Below are positions 1 through 12,900 of a stretch of 64,000 nt of DNA, piece after piece. Position 1 is the first letter of the stretch. The number at the start of each line of letters is the position of its first letter. The position numbers and the translations under genes were made by a program. Below the pieces are notes generated by a model that saw nothing but the letters and a program-made list of their open reading frames with translations, was not told the DNA's origin and made no database searches. The stretch is from Atriophallophorus winterbourni (taxonomy: Eukaryota > Platyhelminthes > Trematoda > Plagiorchiida > Microphallidae): contig JACCGJ010020378.1 of assembly GCA_013407085.1 (NCBI GenBank), forward strand, positions 1 to 64,000. The letters are read 5' to 3'.

Positions 1-3000
1 CACATTTTATTTGAAAAAACATAAAAGAATCATACAATAACAGAAGTTTGTTTTGTTGCGCCGTCATATGAACTCGTGGTGCACCTCTGACTGAGAATAA
101 GTGAGCTATCGCGTTTGGAAGCGGAGCGTGGGTGTCAGCATCATACGTTTGTGCACTCAGAACATTTTGGCATATGACATGAAAATCAACTGGTTTATGT
201 TTAAGACCTATCGTGCATTCATAATGCTGACAAATGTGAGTGACATCAGATAGATCGATTTTAGGAAAAAACGTTTAATTCGGCAAGAAAATGGTCACAG
301 TCAATACAGGGTGATATACTAAAGTGGTGGTCGACGCACGACTAAAATTAACTTACAGCCTACCAATTTGTTTTACGTCTACGATGTTTAACGTTTCGTA
401 GAAATTACCACGATCAATGGTCAATTTTCTACCTATTTTATATTTAGGTCAATACATTAATAGTGATCACAGCGCCATACATTCGTGAAAAAAATTACAA
501 ATGGCGCTAATCTTGAGCTATTTCGAAGAAAACGAATATCGAATTAACTAGTATGTATGAGGTGAATAACAACTATTTAGCTTCTCATCAATGCCGTTTT
601 CTAGATTGATCCGTCCACTGTAATATTTGCCAGTCGAAGTGACTAAAAATTGGATGATGTTTACTACCCAGTGTCAATATTTCCACATTGTCTTGATCAG
701 AGCTAGGACCCGTATCTAAAACTCGCTCCGCAAACACGGAATCACGATTAGGTGATTGATATTCCCTTTTTGCCTGTGGCTGTGACCGGTGTAATCGTTT
801 GTAGTGTACTTCGTAACAAAATTATCAAAAGTAGACTGAAAACAAACCGTGGCGTATCCATTTACTTAACTATTTAGCTTACAATCCCGGTTGGAATGTG
901 TGGTAGAAATGGATACAAATGAGCTTTTTTGAAAACAATTTACTGTTCGCGAACCATGAGTTAACTGTGAGAAAGATGATCCTAGGATGCTGAAGTCAGT
1001 CACGTGTATCAACTGCTTGAAACCTATCACGAAAATTATGAGAGATCTTGATCGGGGATGCAACATCAATCCTAAATGATGAAAATATTCTTTACGCATG
1101 CTGAGTCTGTAAAGTTGGATGAAAAAAACCAAACGTGGGTTCATCCGCATTGAACATTGTTATGCATTACAAGCTGGAGGATTGCATACTGAGCGTATAG
1201 GTGGGCTTACAGAACAATAAGGGCATCAATTGTAATTTTAGTAGAAGAAAAGAACTTCTGGTTTACCAGTAAAACCACAAAAAACTCGAAAATATAGTCT
1301 TCAATGCAAATCAGGCAAAATATACATTTTGGCTGGCCAATCATGGCGAACGTTTAACTGTTATATATCAAACATAGTATCGTGCGCACATGAACTGCTC
1401 TGACATGAAAATGGTAAGGCTTCCAAGCCATTTGTTCATCTAAATGTTCAGCTGAAACCATCGTATTGAAACACAAACGGTCATGTACACATGTTTGCAA
1501 ACATAATCAAAGTAATTGTACCAACTTTCAAGATTCCAGCGAGTTACGTTTTTCGAATAGACTGAGATACGTCCTAGAACAAAGATCCATAGTGTGTAGG
1601 TTATTGTGTTTGGAAACCATCAGACGTACAGCCATTTAACGTTTGGTTCGCGAACCAAGCTCCCAAATTTCAATGAAACATGTTCACTGAACATGATTGT
1701 ATTTCTGTGTTGTATTGCGATCTTGATGCTGGACAAAACCGAAGCTACTACAACGGGGTTTTGCAATTAAAATGTCCCTGAAAATCATTACAGATAAATA
1801 CAGCAATAATCGTGGTTTGTTCATGTACCTCGGCTGGCCCCGGCAATATTGTGTGTGTCCCATTGCCTTGCTATTAGGTGGAACTTTTAGTCGCATTCAC
1901 ATCCGATAATTCGTATCAATCTTTTGAATCAACTAGCTTTGTCGACAGAGATTCAACAAGGTTAGTCTGTTTTGATACAATTGAATTGTTGTGTACATCC
2001 ATTTATCATAGTCGTATTTGGTCTGACATACAAGATATGTAGCCGTAAATAAGTTCGAATTTCATAACCCATGTCTGTAGATTTAACTTTCAAATTAGTT
2101 AATTCAACAACTCACGATCGTTAAATTAATTACGGTCTCTTTTGCCAAAATGCTTTTCATGTCTGGATAACGACTCCAGTTGTTTCCAGATTCGATATGA
2201 TTAGAATCATTGGTTTGATGAATCATACCTATTAAAGTCATTTTATTCTCAAAATGTGCTACCTTTTTAGGTTTTCGAGAGTTTCCATCGTCAGAATTCA
2301 AATAACGAACTTGATGCATAAAATAACAACGTTTAGTTTATCGTGCAATCATTTAAATTTATGTTTAATTTCACAGTATTTCGCAATAATAATTACGTTG
2401 TTCGGTTTTATCACTGATTGCGGGCTGAATCGTCTACACCGCTCAGCGCATATTATAATGAAAAAGCCTTCAATAACCTTAAATTGTTTATTCTGTAAAC
2501 AGTGATTAGCATTATATTAGTTGAGGCAATTGTTTCCACGCGTGAGCAGATCAAAGACAAAATGCGTGTATTCATTTTCATTATTCGAGTAAATGCTTTC
2601 CTAGAAGCCGATCAGGACATTGCCGTAACATGTCTAGAAGACGCTGAAAATTGTATAGCGTTTTTAAATCTACCAGAAACCTAATACCTACGTTATTATC
2701 TTCAGTTCTACAACCTTGTCATTGTTCTCAATGTACACATTTGAACATTTGTGATTGTATCCAACGTGTATTATTTTACGATTTGTAAAATTCAGCGAAA
2801 GTTTATTTTTATGCAATGCATTCCGGTTGTTGTGCAGTAAAACACAATTAGAATTACAACTAAGCGCCTACATTTTTAATATCATTAGCGAACAGATACA
2901 TCTTTGAGTCTTCATGTATATGTACATCGTTCATGCGGTTTAGGATCCAGAAAAAACATATGGAATGCCATATGTTATATTGAATTATTTCAACATTGAG

Positions 3001-3308
3001 ACCTTTATGAAACCGATTTTTTCAATGGTTAAAATAAATTTGAATGTTATGAATTCAGTTTTTGAAAACAAGCTTGTTTCGTTACCTGAATCGAGTGCAA
3101 ATTATTACAAACTACTAAAAATGTTCAGGAGTGAAGGTTTTGGGACTGCGGCTGTAGGAAAAATGTGTGAGGTTAGGTTAAAATTAGTAATGTTAGGTTC
3201 GCGAAAAAACACACATTGATTGTCCATGTTTAAAGGAGGGCTGAGTATGTTATAAAATAGTGAATATACAATTGATAATCACTTTCTTCTTTGACATTAT
3301 TTTCTTTC

Positions 3309-3311
<3 letters not shown>

Positions 3312-3346
<35 letters not shown>
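3312..3346. repeat. (AT)n microsatellite
   Basis: An uninterrupted run of AT dinucleotides of about 34 bp. Copy II of the module has only short AT runs at the equivalent place (about 10905-10930), so the run expanded after the duplication. Confidence 0.95.
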
Positions 3347-3347
<1 letters not shown>

Positions 3348-3484
3348 TTGTATATAATTATATATATACTAAATTCAATCGTATTTTATCAGCTCTGACT
3401 CACGTTTTCCATAACACTAAAAAATGCCTTCTTTATAACATTTCAAGTCATGATTTATTGAAGCAAATAAAAATTTGATTTCAG

Positions 3485-3523
3485 ACAGACTCACAGTCCG
3501 TGATAAGTTGAGGATGAAATTAA
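3485..3523 (+). CDS. 39-nt penultimate micro-exon, gene copy I
   Basis: Seen: an acceptor (TTTGATTTCAG) at 3474-3484, 39 nt, then a GTAAGA donor. Only one phase is open: two bases complete the previous codon, twelve codons follow (RLTVRDKLRMKL), and one base is left over. This is the phase used by the 27-nt exons, and the length is divisible by three. The duplicate at 11026-11064 keeps length, phase and splice sites while differing in sequence, which supports a real exon. It joins over a 44-nt intron to the last exon at 3568. The protein family is not recognised from this piece; the alternative is a chance pair of splice-like sites. Confidence 0.6.
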
Positions 3524-3567
3524 GTAAGAAACCTGATATTCAAATTAAATTCCTTCGTTTCTTTCAG

Positions 3568-3617
3568 ATGACATCCTAATTTACAAACCCAATAAACCGA
3601 TTTATATTGAACGTTGA
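3568..3617 (+). CDS. Last coding exon, gene copy I
   Basis: Follows the acceptor TTCGTTTCTTTCAG. Read in the phase left by the preceding exon it gives DILIYKPNKPIYIER and then TGA at 3615-3617. The homologous exon at 60484-60695 reads through this point and encodes a hydrophobic segment, so copies I and II appear to have lost a membrane anchor through an earlier stop. The copy at 11104-11153 ends at the same codon. It may be a truncated, secreted isoform or a decayed gene end. Confidence 0.55.
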
Positions 3618-4575
3618 AGTTACATTATATATTTGTTAATTCTATTCAGAATGTCATTTTCGTTAAACATATTCAAAGGGAGCTGCCGATCTGCCGTCAC
3701 GCAATTCATTGTTATTGAGGTCATGCAACGTGAATTCTCGTAAATATTCTTCCATATTGGTGTAGTTCGCGGATAATATGAGAATATCTACCAAAGAATT
3801 TCAGTCACATCCGCCTGTCAAGAACGTTTTGTCATTCACCATTACCCATCTTGAAATGACCTTCACATTATCATAACTATTGGGAACTAAGCATTCTATA
3901 GGGAGCTATTAGAAAAATTATCTTGATGTATGGTTTGTTGAAAACGTGGAATGCACGAGAACTGCGATAATATATATCGACACGCCACCTGATTGCTAGG
4001 TGTCTTTCGTATAACATTTTGATGATTCTCGCTACTTACATTAACAATGATAATTAACGTATTGGTTCACCATACGACGGAAAATGAATTAGAGGTTTCT
4101 GCTAATCTACTAATCTCTTAACATTATTCGATGTGGCGGTACATCTTCAGTCCATAAAATTATAATGTAGCAGAACGTCCTCACGTCATCGCTGGACAGT
4201 CTACTTGTGTGCAGTTCACGGGGTGCTTCCATGTTGTGAACGTTTTATTGTGTTAAGGTTTACCTGTGTTTACCTATGTTATCTGGGTTGGCTGTATTAC
4301 CTGAGTGTTATCTGTGTTTGCTAACTCTGTTAACTGTGTGTGCTAGGAAGATTATTTGGATTGCAAAAATGCTTGAGTATATATATGTTCCTTTATAAGT
4401 GTCGAAAATTAAAGTAAATCTTTAAGGACAAAACGGATTAATGAAATCTCTTGCTGAAAACCTAAATTTTCATATGATGATAACTCAGCTACTAGGAATA
4501 CATATATATGCATAATAAGAAACATTAAGTATTAGAAAATCATTATTTTTGTTATGTTTTGCACTGTTTTTCCAG

Positions 4576-4602
4576 ATAAACTTCAACCTGCAACCCAAAC
4601 GT
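4576..4602 (+). CDS. 27-nt micro-exon A1
   Basis: Acceptor GCACTGTTTTTCCAG, 27 nt, donor GTAAGTAT. In the shared phase (two bases, eight codons, one base) it encodes KLQPATQT. Two such exons joined give a nine-residue repeat whose ninth residue is made by the T|AT junction (Tyr). Proline and threonine content suggests an O-glycosylated mucin-like stretch. Schistosome micro-exon genes, and as I recall the polymorphic mucins, have exactly this plan of one 27-nt exon per peptide repeat; membership is inferred from structure, not from sequence identity. Confidence 0.7.
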
Positions 4603-5511
4603 GTAAGTATATTAGACAGAGAGGGATGTCGTTTGTACGAATAACCAGTTTCAGCTCATGAGGTAACAAATACGTCAAATGCAATTGAACACATGATCAT
4701 GAACAAAAGGCACATTTGCATGCATTTCCATCAATCACACAAATTGCGCTACAGGTAGCTTGCTTTTTGCACTCATTAGGAAAGGAATTGAGGATCAGTG
4801 TCCACATGCGCTTGAAAAAGATGAAGAGCAATAAAAGAAATTGTGCTTGTATGATTGAGAGAACATAGGTCTAATCAAATCTCGAATAAGCGTTCTGATT
4901 AACGACAACTACGTAGTTAAAAAAACGTTCCAAGAATATCCTCACTTCAAGTCATGTGAGCTCCATACATGCATCCCGTGTAAATTCCCAACTAATCATT
5001 GGTCAGATTTATGTATCGTCACCATGAAGCCCAAATATGATCTACTAATCTCATAAAATTATTCAATGTGGCGGTACATCCTCAGTCCATAAAATTATAA
5101 TGTAGCGGAACGTCCTCACTACATCGCTGGACAGTCTACTTTTGTGCAGTTCACAGGGTGTTTCCATGTTGTGAACGTTTTATTGTGTTAAGGTTTATCT
5201 GTGTTTTTCTTGGTTATCTGTGTTGGCTGTGTTACCTTAGTGTTATCTGTGTTTGTTAGCTCTGTTATGTGCGTGTGCTAGGAAGATTATTTGGACTGCA
5301 ATAATGCTTGAGTTTATTTATGTTGTTTTTAAAAGTATCGAAAAATTAAAGTAAATCCTTAGGCACAAAACGGATTAATGAAAACTGTTGCTCGAAATCT
5401 ACATTTTCATATGATGAAAACTCAGCTCATGGGATTACATATATTTGCATATTAGGAACATCAAGAATTAGAGAATCATTATTTTCGTAATCTTCTCCAC
5501 TGTATTTCCAG

Positions 5512-5538
5512 ATTACGTTGCAACTATACCAATTACAT
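5512..5538 (+). CDS. 27-nt micro-exon A2
   Basis: Acceptor CACTGTATTTCCAG, donor GTAAGTAA. It encodes YVATIPIT in the common phase. It lies 936 bp after A1, inside the next copy of the intron unit. The first codon has changed relative to A1 and the exon keeps its length. Confidence 0.7.
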
Positions 5539-6453
5539 GTAAGTAACTGAGACAGCGTCGGATGTCGTTTGTACGAATAACCAGTTTCAGCTCATGAGGT
5601 AACAAATACGTCGAATGCAATTGAACACATGATAATGAACAAAAGGCACATTTGCATGCATTTCCATCGATCACACAAATTGCGCGACAGGTAGCTTGGT
5701 TTTTGCACTCATTAGGAAAGGAATTGAGGATCAGTGTCAACATGCGCTTGAAAAAGATGAAGAGCAATAAAAGAAATTGTGCTTGTATGATTGAGAGAAC
5801 ATAGGTCTAATCAAATCTCGAATAGAATAAACGTTTACATTAACGACAACGTACTTAGTAAATGAATCATTTTGAGAATATCTTTAATTCAAATCATGCG
5901 AGCTTCATACATGCATCCCATGTAAATTCCCAACTAATCATTGGTCAGATTTATGTATCGTCACCATGAAGCCCAAATATAATCTACTAATATCATAAAA
6001 TTATTCGATGTGACGGTACATCCTCACACCATAAAATTATAATGTAGCGGAACGTCCTCAATCCATCGCTGGACAGTCTACTTCTGTGCAATTCACGGGG
6101 TGCATCCATGTTGTGAACGTTTTATTGTGTTAAGTTTTATCTGTGTTCACCTTTGTTATCTGTGTTGGCTGTGTTACCTGAGTGTTATCTGTGTTTGCTA
6201 ACTGTGTTATCTGTGTGTGCTAGTAAGATTATTTGGACTGCAATAATTGCTTGAGTTTATTTATGTTTCTTGATAAGTATCGAAAATTGAAGTAAATATT
6301 TAAGGACAAAACGGATTATTGAAAACTTTTGCTCGCAACCTACATTTCATATGATGATAACTTCGCTCCTATGATTGTTTATCTATGCACATCAGGAACA
6401 TTAAGAATTAGAGAATCATTATTTTCGTTATGTTTTTTCCAATGTATTTCCAG

Positions 6454-6480
6454 ATTACGTTGCACATGAACCACCAACAT
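6454..6480 (+). CDS. 27-nt micro-exon A3
   Basis: Acceptor AATGTATTTCCAG, donor GTAAGTAT. It encodes YVAHEPPT. Same phase and length as A1 and A2, third in the array. The most likely downstream partners of this run are the exons at 11026 and 11104, which would make one gene from A1 to 11153 with exon 1 unidentified. Confidence 0.7.
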
Positions 6481-9186
6481 GTAAGTATATAAGACAGCGT
6501 CGGATTTCCTTTGTACGAATAAACAGTGTAAGCTCATGAGGTAACAAATACGTCGAATGCATTTGAACACATGATCATGAACAAAAGGCACATTTGCATG
6601 CATTTCCATCAATCACACTAATTGCACGACAGGTATTTTGCTGTTTCCAATTATCAGGAAAGGACCCAAGGATCAGGGTCCATTGCGCTTGAAAACAATG
6701 AGGAAAGAATGAAATTGTGATTGTATGATTAAGAGAACTTAGGTCTAATCAAATCTCGAATGAAATATGCGTTCTAATTAACGACTACGTTGGCAGTAAA
6801 TAAAATGTTTTACGAGCATCTAAACTTCAAATCATGCGAGCGCCATACATGCATCCCATTAAATTCCCAACTTATCATCGTCCAGATTTATGTATCGTCA
6901 CCTGAAGCCAAACTATAATCTACTGATCTCATAAAATTATTCGATGTGGCGGTACATCCTCACTCCATAAAAGTATAATATAGCGGACCGTCCTCAATCC
7001 ATCGCTGGACAGTCTACTTATCTGCTGTCCACGGGTTGTTTAAATGTTGTGAACGTTTTATTGTGTTAAGGTTAACCTGTGTTTACCTTGGTTATCTGTG
7101 TTGGCTGTGTTACCTGAGTGTTCTCTGTGTGTGCTAGGAAGATTATTTGGACTGCAATAATGCTTGCGTTTATTTATGTTACTTCAGAAGTATCGAAAAT
7201 TAAAGTAAATCATTAAGGACCGAACGGATTAATGAAACCTCTTGCTCACAACCTAGATTTTCATATGGTGATAACTCAGCTCATAGGATTAAATATATAG
7301 GCATATAAAGAAACATTAAGAATTAGAGAATCATTACTCTTTATCTTAAGGTTTCAGAAACCTTTAACACGTTTTATTTGAAAACATAAAATAATCATAC
7401 AATAACAGAAGGTTGTTTTGTTGCGCCGTCATATGAAATCGTGGTGCACCTCTGACGGATACTTAGTGAGCTATCGCGTTTGGAAGCGGAGCGTGGGTGT
7501 CATCATCATACGTTTGTGCACTCAGAACATTTTGGCATATGACATGAAAATCAACTGGTTTATGTTTAAGACCTATCGTGCATTCATAATGCTGACAAAT
7601 GTGAGTGCCATCAGATAGATCGATTTTAGGAAAAAACGTTTAATTCGGCCTACCAATTTGTATTACGTCTACGTTGGTTAACGTTTCGTAGAAATTACCA
7701 CGATCAGTGGTCAATTTTATACATATTTCATATTTAGGTCAATATATTAATAGTGATCACAGCGCCATACATTCGTGAAAAAATTACAAATGGCGCTAAT
7801 GTTGAGCTATTTCGAAGAAAACGAATATTGAATCAACTAGTATGTATGAGGTGAATAACAACTATTTAGCTTCTCATCAATGCCGTTTTCTAGATTGCTC
7901 CGTCCACTGTAATATTTGCCAGTCGAACTGACTAAAAATTGGATGATGTTTACTACCCAGTGTCAATATTTCCACATTGTCTTGATCAGAGCTAGGACCC
8001 GTATCTAAAACTCGCTCCGCAAACACGGAATCACGATTAAGGGATTGATATTTCTTTTTTGTCTGTGGCTGTGCCCGGTGTAATCGTTTGTAGTGTATTT
8101 CGTAAGAAAATTATCAAAAGTAAACTGAACAAACCGTGGCGTATCGATTTACTTAACTCTTTAGCTTACAATCCCGGTTGGATTATGTGGTAAAAATGGA
8201 TACAAATGAGCTTTTTGAAAACAATTTACTATTCGCGAACCATGTGTTAACTGTGAGAAAGAGGTTACCAGGAAGCTGACATTAGTCATGTGTGAGAAAT
8301 CTGTGATCGGGGATGCAACATCGATCCTAAATGATGAAAATATTCTAATGCTAAGTCTGTAAAGTTGGATGAAAAAAACCAAACGTGGGTTCATCCGCAT
8401 AGAACATTGTTATGCATTACAAGCTGGAGTATTGCATATTGAGCGTATAGCTGTGCAATCAAAACAATAAGGGCATCAATTGTAATTTTAGTAGAAGAAG
8501 GGAACTTCTGGTTTACCAGTAAAATCACAGAAAACTCGGAAATATAGTCTTTAATGGAAATCAGACAAAATATACATTTTATCAGGTCATTCATGGCGAA
8601 CGTTTAACTGTTATATATCGAACATAGTATCGTGCGCAGCGCTCTCTTTATCAAGATTCGACTTTCATAAAACACTCACTAACGTATCTCAATAAAATGC
8701 ACTGACATGAAAATTGTAAGAATACCAAGCCATCTGTTCATCTAAATGTTCAGCTGAAACCATCGTATTGAAACACAAACGGTCATGCACACATGTTTGC
8801 AAACATATTCAAAGTAATTTGTACCAACTTTCAAGATCCCAGCAAGTTACGTTTTTCGAATAGACTGATATACGACCTAGAACCAAGATCCAAATTCTGT
8901 ACGTTGTTGTGTTCGGAAACCATCAGACGTACAGCCATTACACGTTTGGTTCGCGAACCAAGCTCCCAAATTTCAGTGAAACATGTTCGCTGAACATGAT
9001 TGTATTTCTGTATTGTATTGCAATCTTTATGTTGGACAAAACCAAAGCTACTACAACGAAGTTTTGCAATTAAGATGTCTCCAAAAATCTTTACAGATAA
9101 ATACAGAAATAATCGTGGTTTGTTCATATACCTCGGCTGGCCCCGGCATTATTGTGTGTGTACTATTGCCATGCTATTAGGTGAAA

Positions 9187-9735
9187 CTTTTAGTCGCATT
9201 CACATCTGATAATTCGTATCAATCTTTTGAATCAACTAGCTTTGTCGGCAGAGAACAAACAAGGTTAGTCTGTTTTGATACAATTAAATTGTTCTGTACA
9301 TCCATTTATCATAATCGTATTTGGTCTGACATACAACACATGTAGCCGTAAATAAGTTCGAATTTTATAACCCTTGTCTGTAGATTTAACTTTCAAATTA
9401 GTTAATTCAACAACTCACGATCGTTAAATTAATTACGGTCTCTTTTGCCAATATGCTTTACTTTTAGTCGCATTCACATCTGATAATTCGTATCAATCTT
9501 TTGAATCAACTAGCTTTGTCGACAGAGAACAAACAAGGTTAGTCTGTTTTGATACAATTAAATTGTTCTGTACATCCATTTATCATAATCGTATTTGGTC
9601 TGACATACAACACATGTAGCCGTAAATAAGTTCGAATTTTATAACCCTTGTCTGTAGATTTAACTTTCAAATTAGTTAATTCAACAACTCACGATCGTTA
9701 AATTAATTACGGTCTCTTTTGCCAATATGCTTTAC
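9187..9735. repeat. 274-bp tandem direct duplication
   Basis: The segment starting CTTTTAGTCGCATTC at 9187 starts again at 9461 and runs to about 9735 with perhaps one difference (GTCGGCAG against GTCGACAG). Copy I of the surrounding module has this segment once (from about 1886), so the event postdates the larger duplication. Confidence 0.95.
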
Positions 9736-11025
9736 AGGTCTGGCTAACGACTCCAGTTGTTTCCCAAATCAATATGACTAGAATCATTGGTATGATGAAT
9801 CATACCTATTAAAGTCATTTCATTCTCAAAATGTGCTACCTTTTTAGGTTTTCGAGAGTTTTCACCGTCAGAATTCTAAATAACAAACTTGATGCTTGAA
9901 AGAACAACGTTTAGTTTATCGTACAATCATTTAAATTTATGTTTAATTTCACAGCATTTCGCCATAATAATTAACTTGTTCGGTTTAATCACTGATTGCG
10001 GTCCCAATCGTCTACACCGCTCAGCGCATATTATAATGAAAAAGTCTTCGACAAGCTTAAATTGTACATTCTGTAAACAGTGATTAGCAACATATTAGTT
10101 GAGGTAATTGTTTCCACGCGTGAGCAGATCAAAGACAAATTGCGTGTATTCATTTTCATTATTCGACTAAATGCAATCCTAAAAGCCGTTCAGGACATTG
10201 CTGTAACATGTCTAGAAGACGCTGAAAATTGTATAGCGTTTTTAAATCTACCAGAAACCTGATACCTAGGTTATTGTCTTCAGTTCTACAACCTTGTCAT
10301 TGTTCTCAATGTACACATTTGAACATTCGTGATTGTGTCCAACGTGTATTATTTTACGATTTGTAAAATTCAGCGAAAGTTTATTTTAAGAATCTTTTTT
10401 GTGCAATGCATTCGGGTTGTTCTGCAGTAAAACACAATTAGTATTACAATTTTGCGCCTACATTTTTAATATCATTAGCGAACAGATACATCCTACCGTC
10501 TTTCTGAATATGTACATGGTTCATGCGGTCTAGGAAGCAAACATACTTATGGAATGCCATATGTTATATCTAATTGTTTCAACATTGAAACGTTTATGAA
10601 ACCGATTTTTCAATGGTTAAAATAATTTTGAATGTTATGGATAAAGTTTTTGAAAACAAGCTTAGTTCGTTACCTTGATCAATTGCAAATTATTATAAAC
10701 TACTGAAAATATTCAGGAGTGATGGTTTTGGGACTGCAGCTGTAGGAAAAATGTGTGAGGGTAGGTTAAAATGATTAATGTTAGGTTCGCGAAAAAAAAC
10801 CAATTTGATTGTCCATGTTTAAAGTAGGGCTGAATATGTTATAAAATAGTGAATATGCAATTAATAATTCGTTTTTTCATTTCACATTGTTTTCTTTATA
10901 GATATATCATTATATATATTTATATATATAGACTAAATTCAATCGTTTTTTATCAGCTCTCACTCATGCCTTCTTTATAACATTTTAAACCATGATTTAT
11001 TGAAGCAAATTGACTTTGATTTCAG

Positions 11026-11064
11026 CCAAACAGACAGTCCTTGATGGGTTGAAGACGAAATTAA
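11026..11064 (+). CDS. 39-nt penultimate micro-exon, gene copy II
   Basis: Acceptor TTTGATTTCAG, 39 nt, donor GTAAGG. In the common phase it reads KQTVLDGLKTKL without stops. It is the duplicate of 3485-3523, with nine or so changed bases and unchanged length and phase. A 39-nt intron separates it from 11104. Confidence 0.6.
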
Positions 11065-11103
11065 GTAAGGAACCTGATAACCAAATTTCTCCTTTTCTTT
11101 CAG

Positions 11104-11153
11104 TTGACATCGTAATTCACAAACACAATAAACCGATTAATATTGAACGTTGA
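11104..11153 (+). CDS. Last coding exon, gene copy II
   Basis: Acceptor CCTTTTCTTTCAG. It encodes DIVIHKHNKPINIER and then TGA at 11151-11153, the same stop position as copy I. No hydrophobic tail follows, unlike the homologue at 60484. Confidence 0.55.
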
Positions 11154-11545
11154 AGTTACATTATATATTTGTTAATTCAAATCAAAATTCAATTTTCGTT
11201 AAACATAGTCAAAGGAAGCTGCCGATCTGCCGTCACGCAATTCATTGTAATTGAGGTCATGCAACGTAAATGCTCTTAAATAATCTTCCAAATTGGTGTT
11301 GTTTGCGGATGATATGAGAATATCTACCAAATAAATTCAGTCACATGCGCTTGCCAAGAACGTTTTGGCATTCATCATGGCCCATCTTGAAAAGAACTTC
11401 CCATTATCATAACTATTGGGAACTAAGCATTCTATAGGGAGCTATTTGAAAAACTATCTTGACCTATGGTTTGTTGAAAACGTGGAATGCACGAGAACTG
11501 CGACCATAAATATTGACACGCCACCGGATTGCTAGGTGTCTTCGA

Positions 11546-12000
11546 TACAAAATATCACAAAGCACCAACATCGGTAATCGGAATTTGTTATGTTTTGTAG
11601 ACCGAACGATTCCAACATCTGGGTGTATGCAAATTCACCTTAATGAGGATAAGACGCAATATAATCCAGCCATAAGACATCAACTAATACACATGTTTGA
11701 TGTTTGTGTCATGGAAATGAAACGCGGATAAACATGATCAATTTACGTCTCACGTTCCTGTTATTAGATTTCGACGTTATTTGTTTGCCGTACGTGCCAA
11801 ATTTATTTGGAAAACCGAACTCCGAAAATAGTTCACTCTTCTGGCCTGGCGATATTCTGAGCGAAGTTGGGCTTAAACATGCCAAAGAATATCATTTTCG
11901 ATATTCGCCATTCCTCTGGTATTATATTTTACACATTCCAATAAATACCATCATCCTGTAGTGTTGTAAAAAAACAATAAATGCTTGTATTTTTGAAAAA
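11546..12000 (+). CDS. Unidentified ORF region with poly(A) signal
   Basis: Unique within the window. Two overlapping open frames run on the + strand, 11513-11731 and 11704-11961. The second has a hydrophobic, aromatic-rich composition (FDVICLPYVPNLFGK; FLWYYILHIP) and ends at TAG 11959-11961, with AATAAA at 11976-11981 and A-rich sequence after it. The overlap in different frames suggests one older reading frame broken by a shift, or a 3' exon with its UTR. I do not recognise the protein. It could be the remnant of a single-copy gene or of a retrocopy. Confidence 0.3.
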
Positions 12001-12099
12001 AACTATATGAAGAGCTCAAATTAAAATAACAATTTGCAGCCATGGTGGGAAGCATAGTGTGGGTTCGAGTGTATATATGTGCTTACTATTATAGTAAAT

Positions 12100-12900
12100 T
12101 ATCGAAAGGGGAAATGTTCAATGATCTACCGCAGTCTGTTTAGCAGACAGAAGTGCGTGCTTATGCAACACGAATCCAGACAGATTTGTTGGTTTCTTTG
12201 ATAGGATGATCCACGCCACTTTTTTGAGCTTGCGTGAGTAAGGAATGCCGGGATCGCAAATTGTTTGCACATTCCATTGTAGTTTGTTTTCTCTTGACCG
12301 TTTGTGCAAAGCTTACATGTCGTTTAAAAGCAGAAAACAAACAGCGTATTTTCCAAGAAACAGTTTTGATACAAATAACGACCCATGCGATAGATTGCTG
12401 ATGATATCAATTTCGTGGACAATACAACGTTCACGTAAATGCTAATGTATCGTTATTAGAGCCACAAAGGCTTATCATCTTAGCTGTATCTTAGTAAAAC
12501 TACAGTATTTTACCGCGCGGCAATTTGCCTGAATCAGACTTGCGCTTTTCAAAATAAGGATAATAAACGTAACGTTAGCTTAGGTAGTTTCGTAAACATT
12601 CCTACAGTTTCCTATAATTTTTCTTTTTCATTATATTGTTCAAGAGTGAAAGATATTTGAATCTGTATAAATGATTAAAAAAATTCTAGGTAAACTTCAC
12701 GGTTGCATTAATGAGTATTCTCCACACTCGTCCAATCTTTCAAGCTTGCGAGCAATCGTTCGAGCTTGGCAGGACAAAGTGGTTTTATCCAAAACGAAAT
12801 CAAAAAATCAGTGTACCCATTAATCTAGGGAATTTCTCTGAATTGCAATTATCAATGTGAAAATGATCATGCTAAGGTTTAAGCATTGCTGTTAATAATA
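12100..12900 (+). repeat. Diverged module related to 32.3-32.9 and 42.3-42.8 kb
   Basis: Shares order and patches of sequence, such as the GTGGACAATACA region and the AAGAGTGAAAGATATTTGAA region, with 32470-32640, 42420-42480 and 30600-30760. I see no splice-bounded exon in this copy. ORFs on either strand here are unsupported. Confidence 0.5.

Larger units (their letters stand above)
1..4013 (+). repeat. Segmental duplication, copy I (left end outside window)
   Basis: Aligns almost base for base with about 7367-11545, for example the stretch around 60-240 with 7425-7610, and 2500-2690 with 10080-10260. Copy I keeps about 70 bp near 283-352 that copy II lacks. Apart from the two small exons at 3485-3617 I see no coding sequence in it; the short ORFs are not conserved between the copies. 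Homology stops near 4013, where copy I runs into the ~940-bp exon array and copy II runs into unique sequence. Confidence 0.85.
4014..7330 (+). repeat. Tandem ~940-bp units, each with one 27-nt exon
   Basis: Three and a part units, with exon starts at 4576, 5512 and 6454 (spacings 936 and 942). Each unit holds, in order, a segment with a GGACAGTCTACTT motif, a degenerate GTGTTATCTGTGTT minisatellite, the branch/pyrimidine region, the 27-nt exon, a GTAAGTA donor and a conserved intron. The fourth unit is broken off near 7330 by the start of the copy II module. Related units occur at 17.1-18.3, 20.58-22.13 and 24.98-26.26 kb. Confidence 0.9.
7367..11545 (+). repeat. Segmental duplication, copy II
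   Basis: Near-identical to 1-4013 (offset 7366 at the left end, about 7540 at the right). It differs by loss of about 70 bp near 7647, by an extra 274-bp tandem duplication at 9187-9735, and by scattered small changes. Short ORFs here (for example 7418-7618) are open in only some copies and are not supported as genes. Confidence 0.85.

Noticed and set aside
161..235. 75-nt block between CACTCAG and GTGAGT, open in frame, with copies at 7526, 18779, 41.75 and 51.56 kb
   Set aside because: It is open only in phase 0, which does not fit the family phase, its acceptor has a poor pyrimidine tract, and the 18.8-kb copy has lost the donor.
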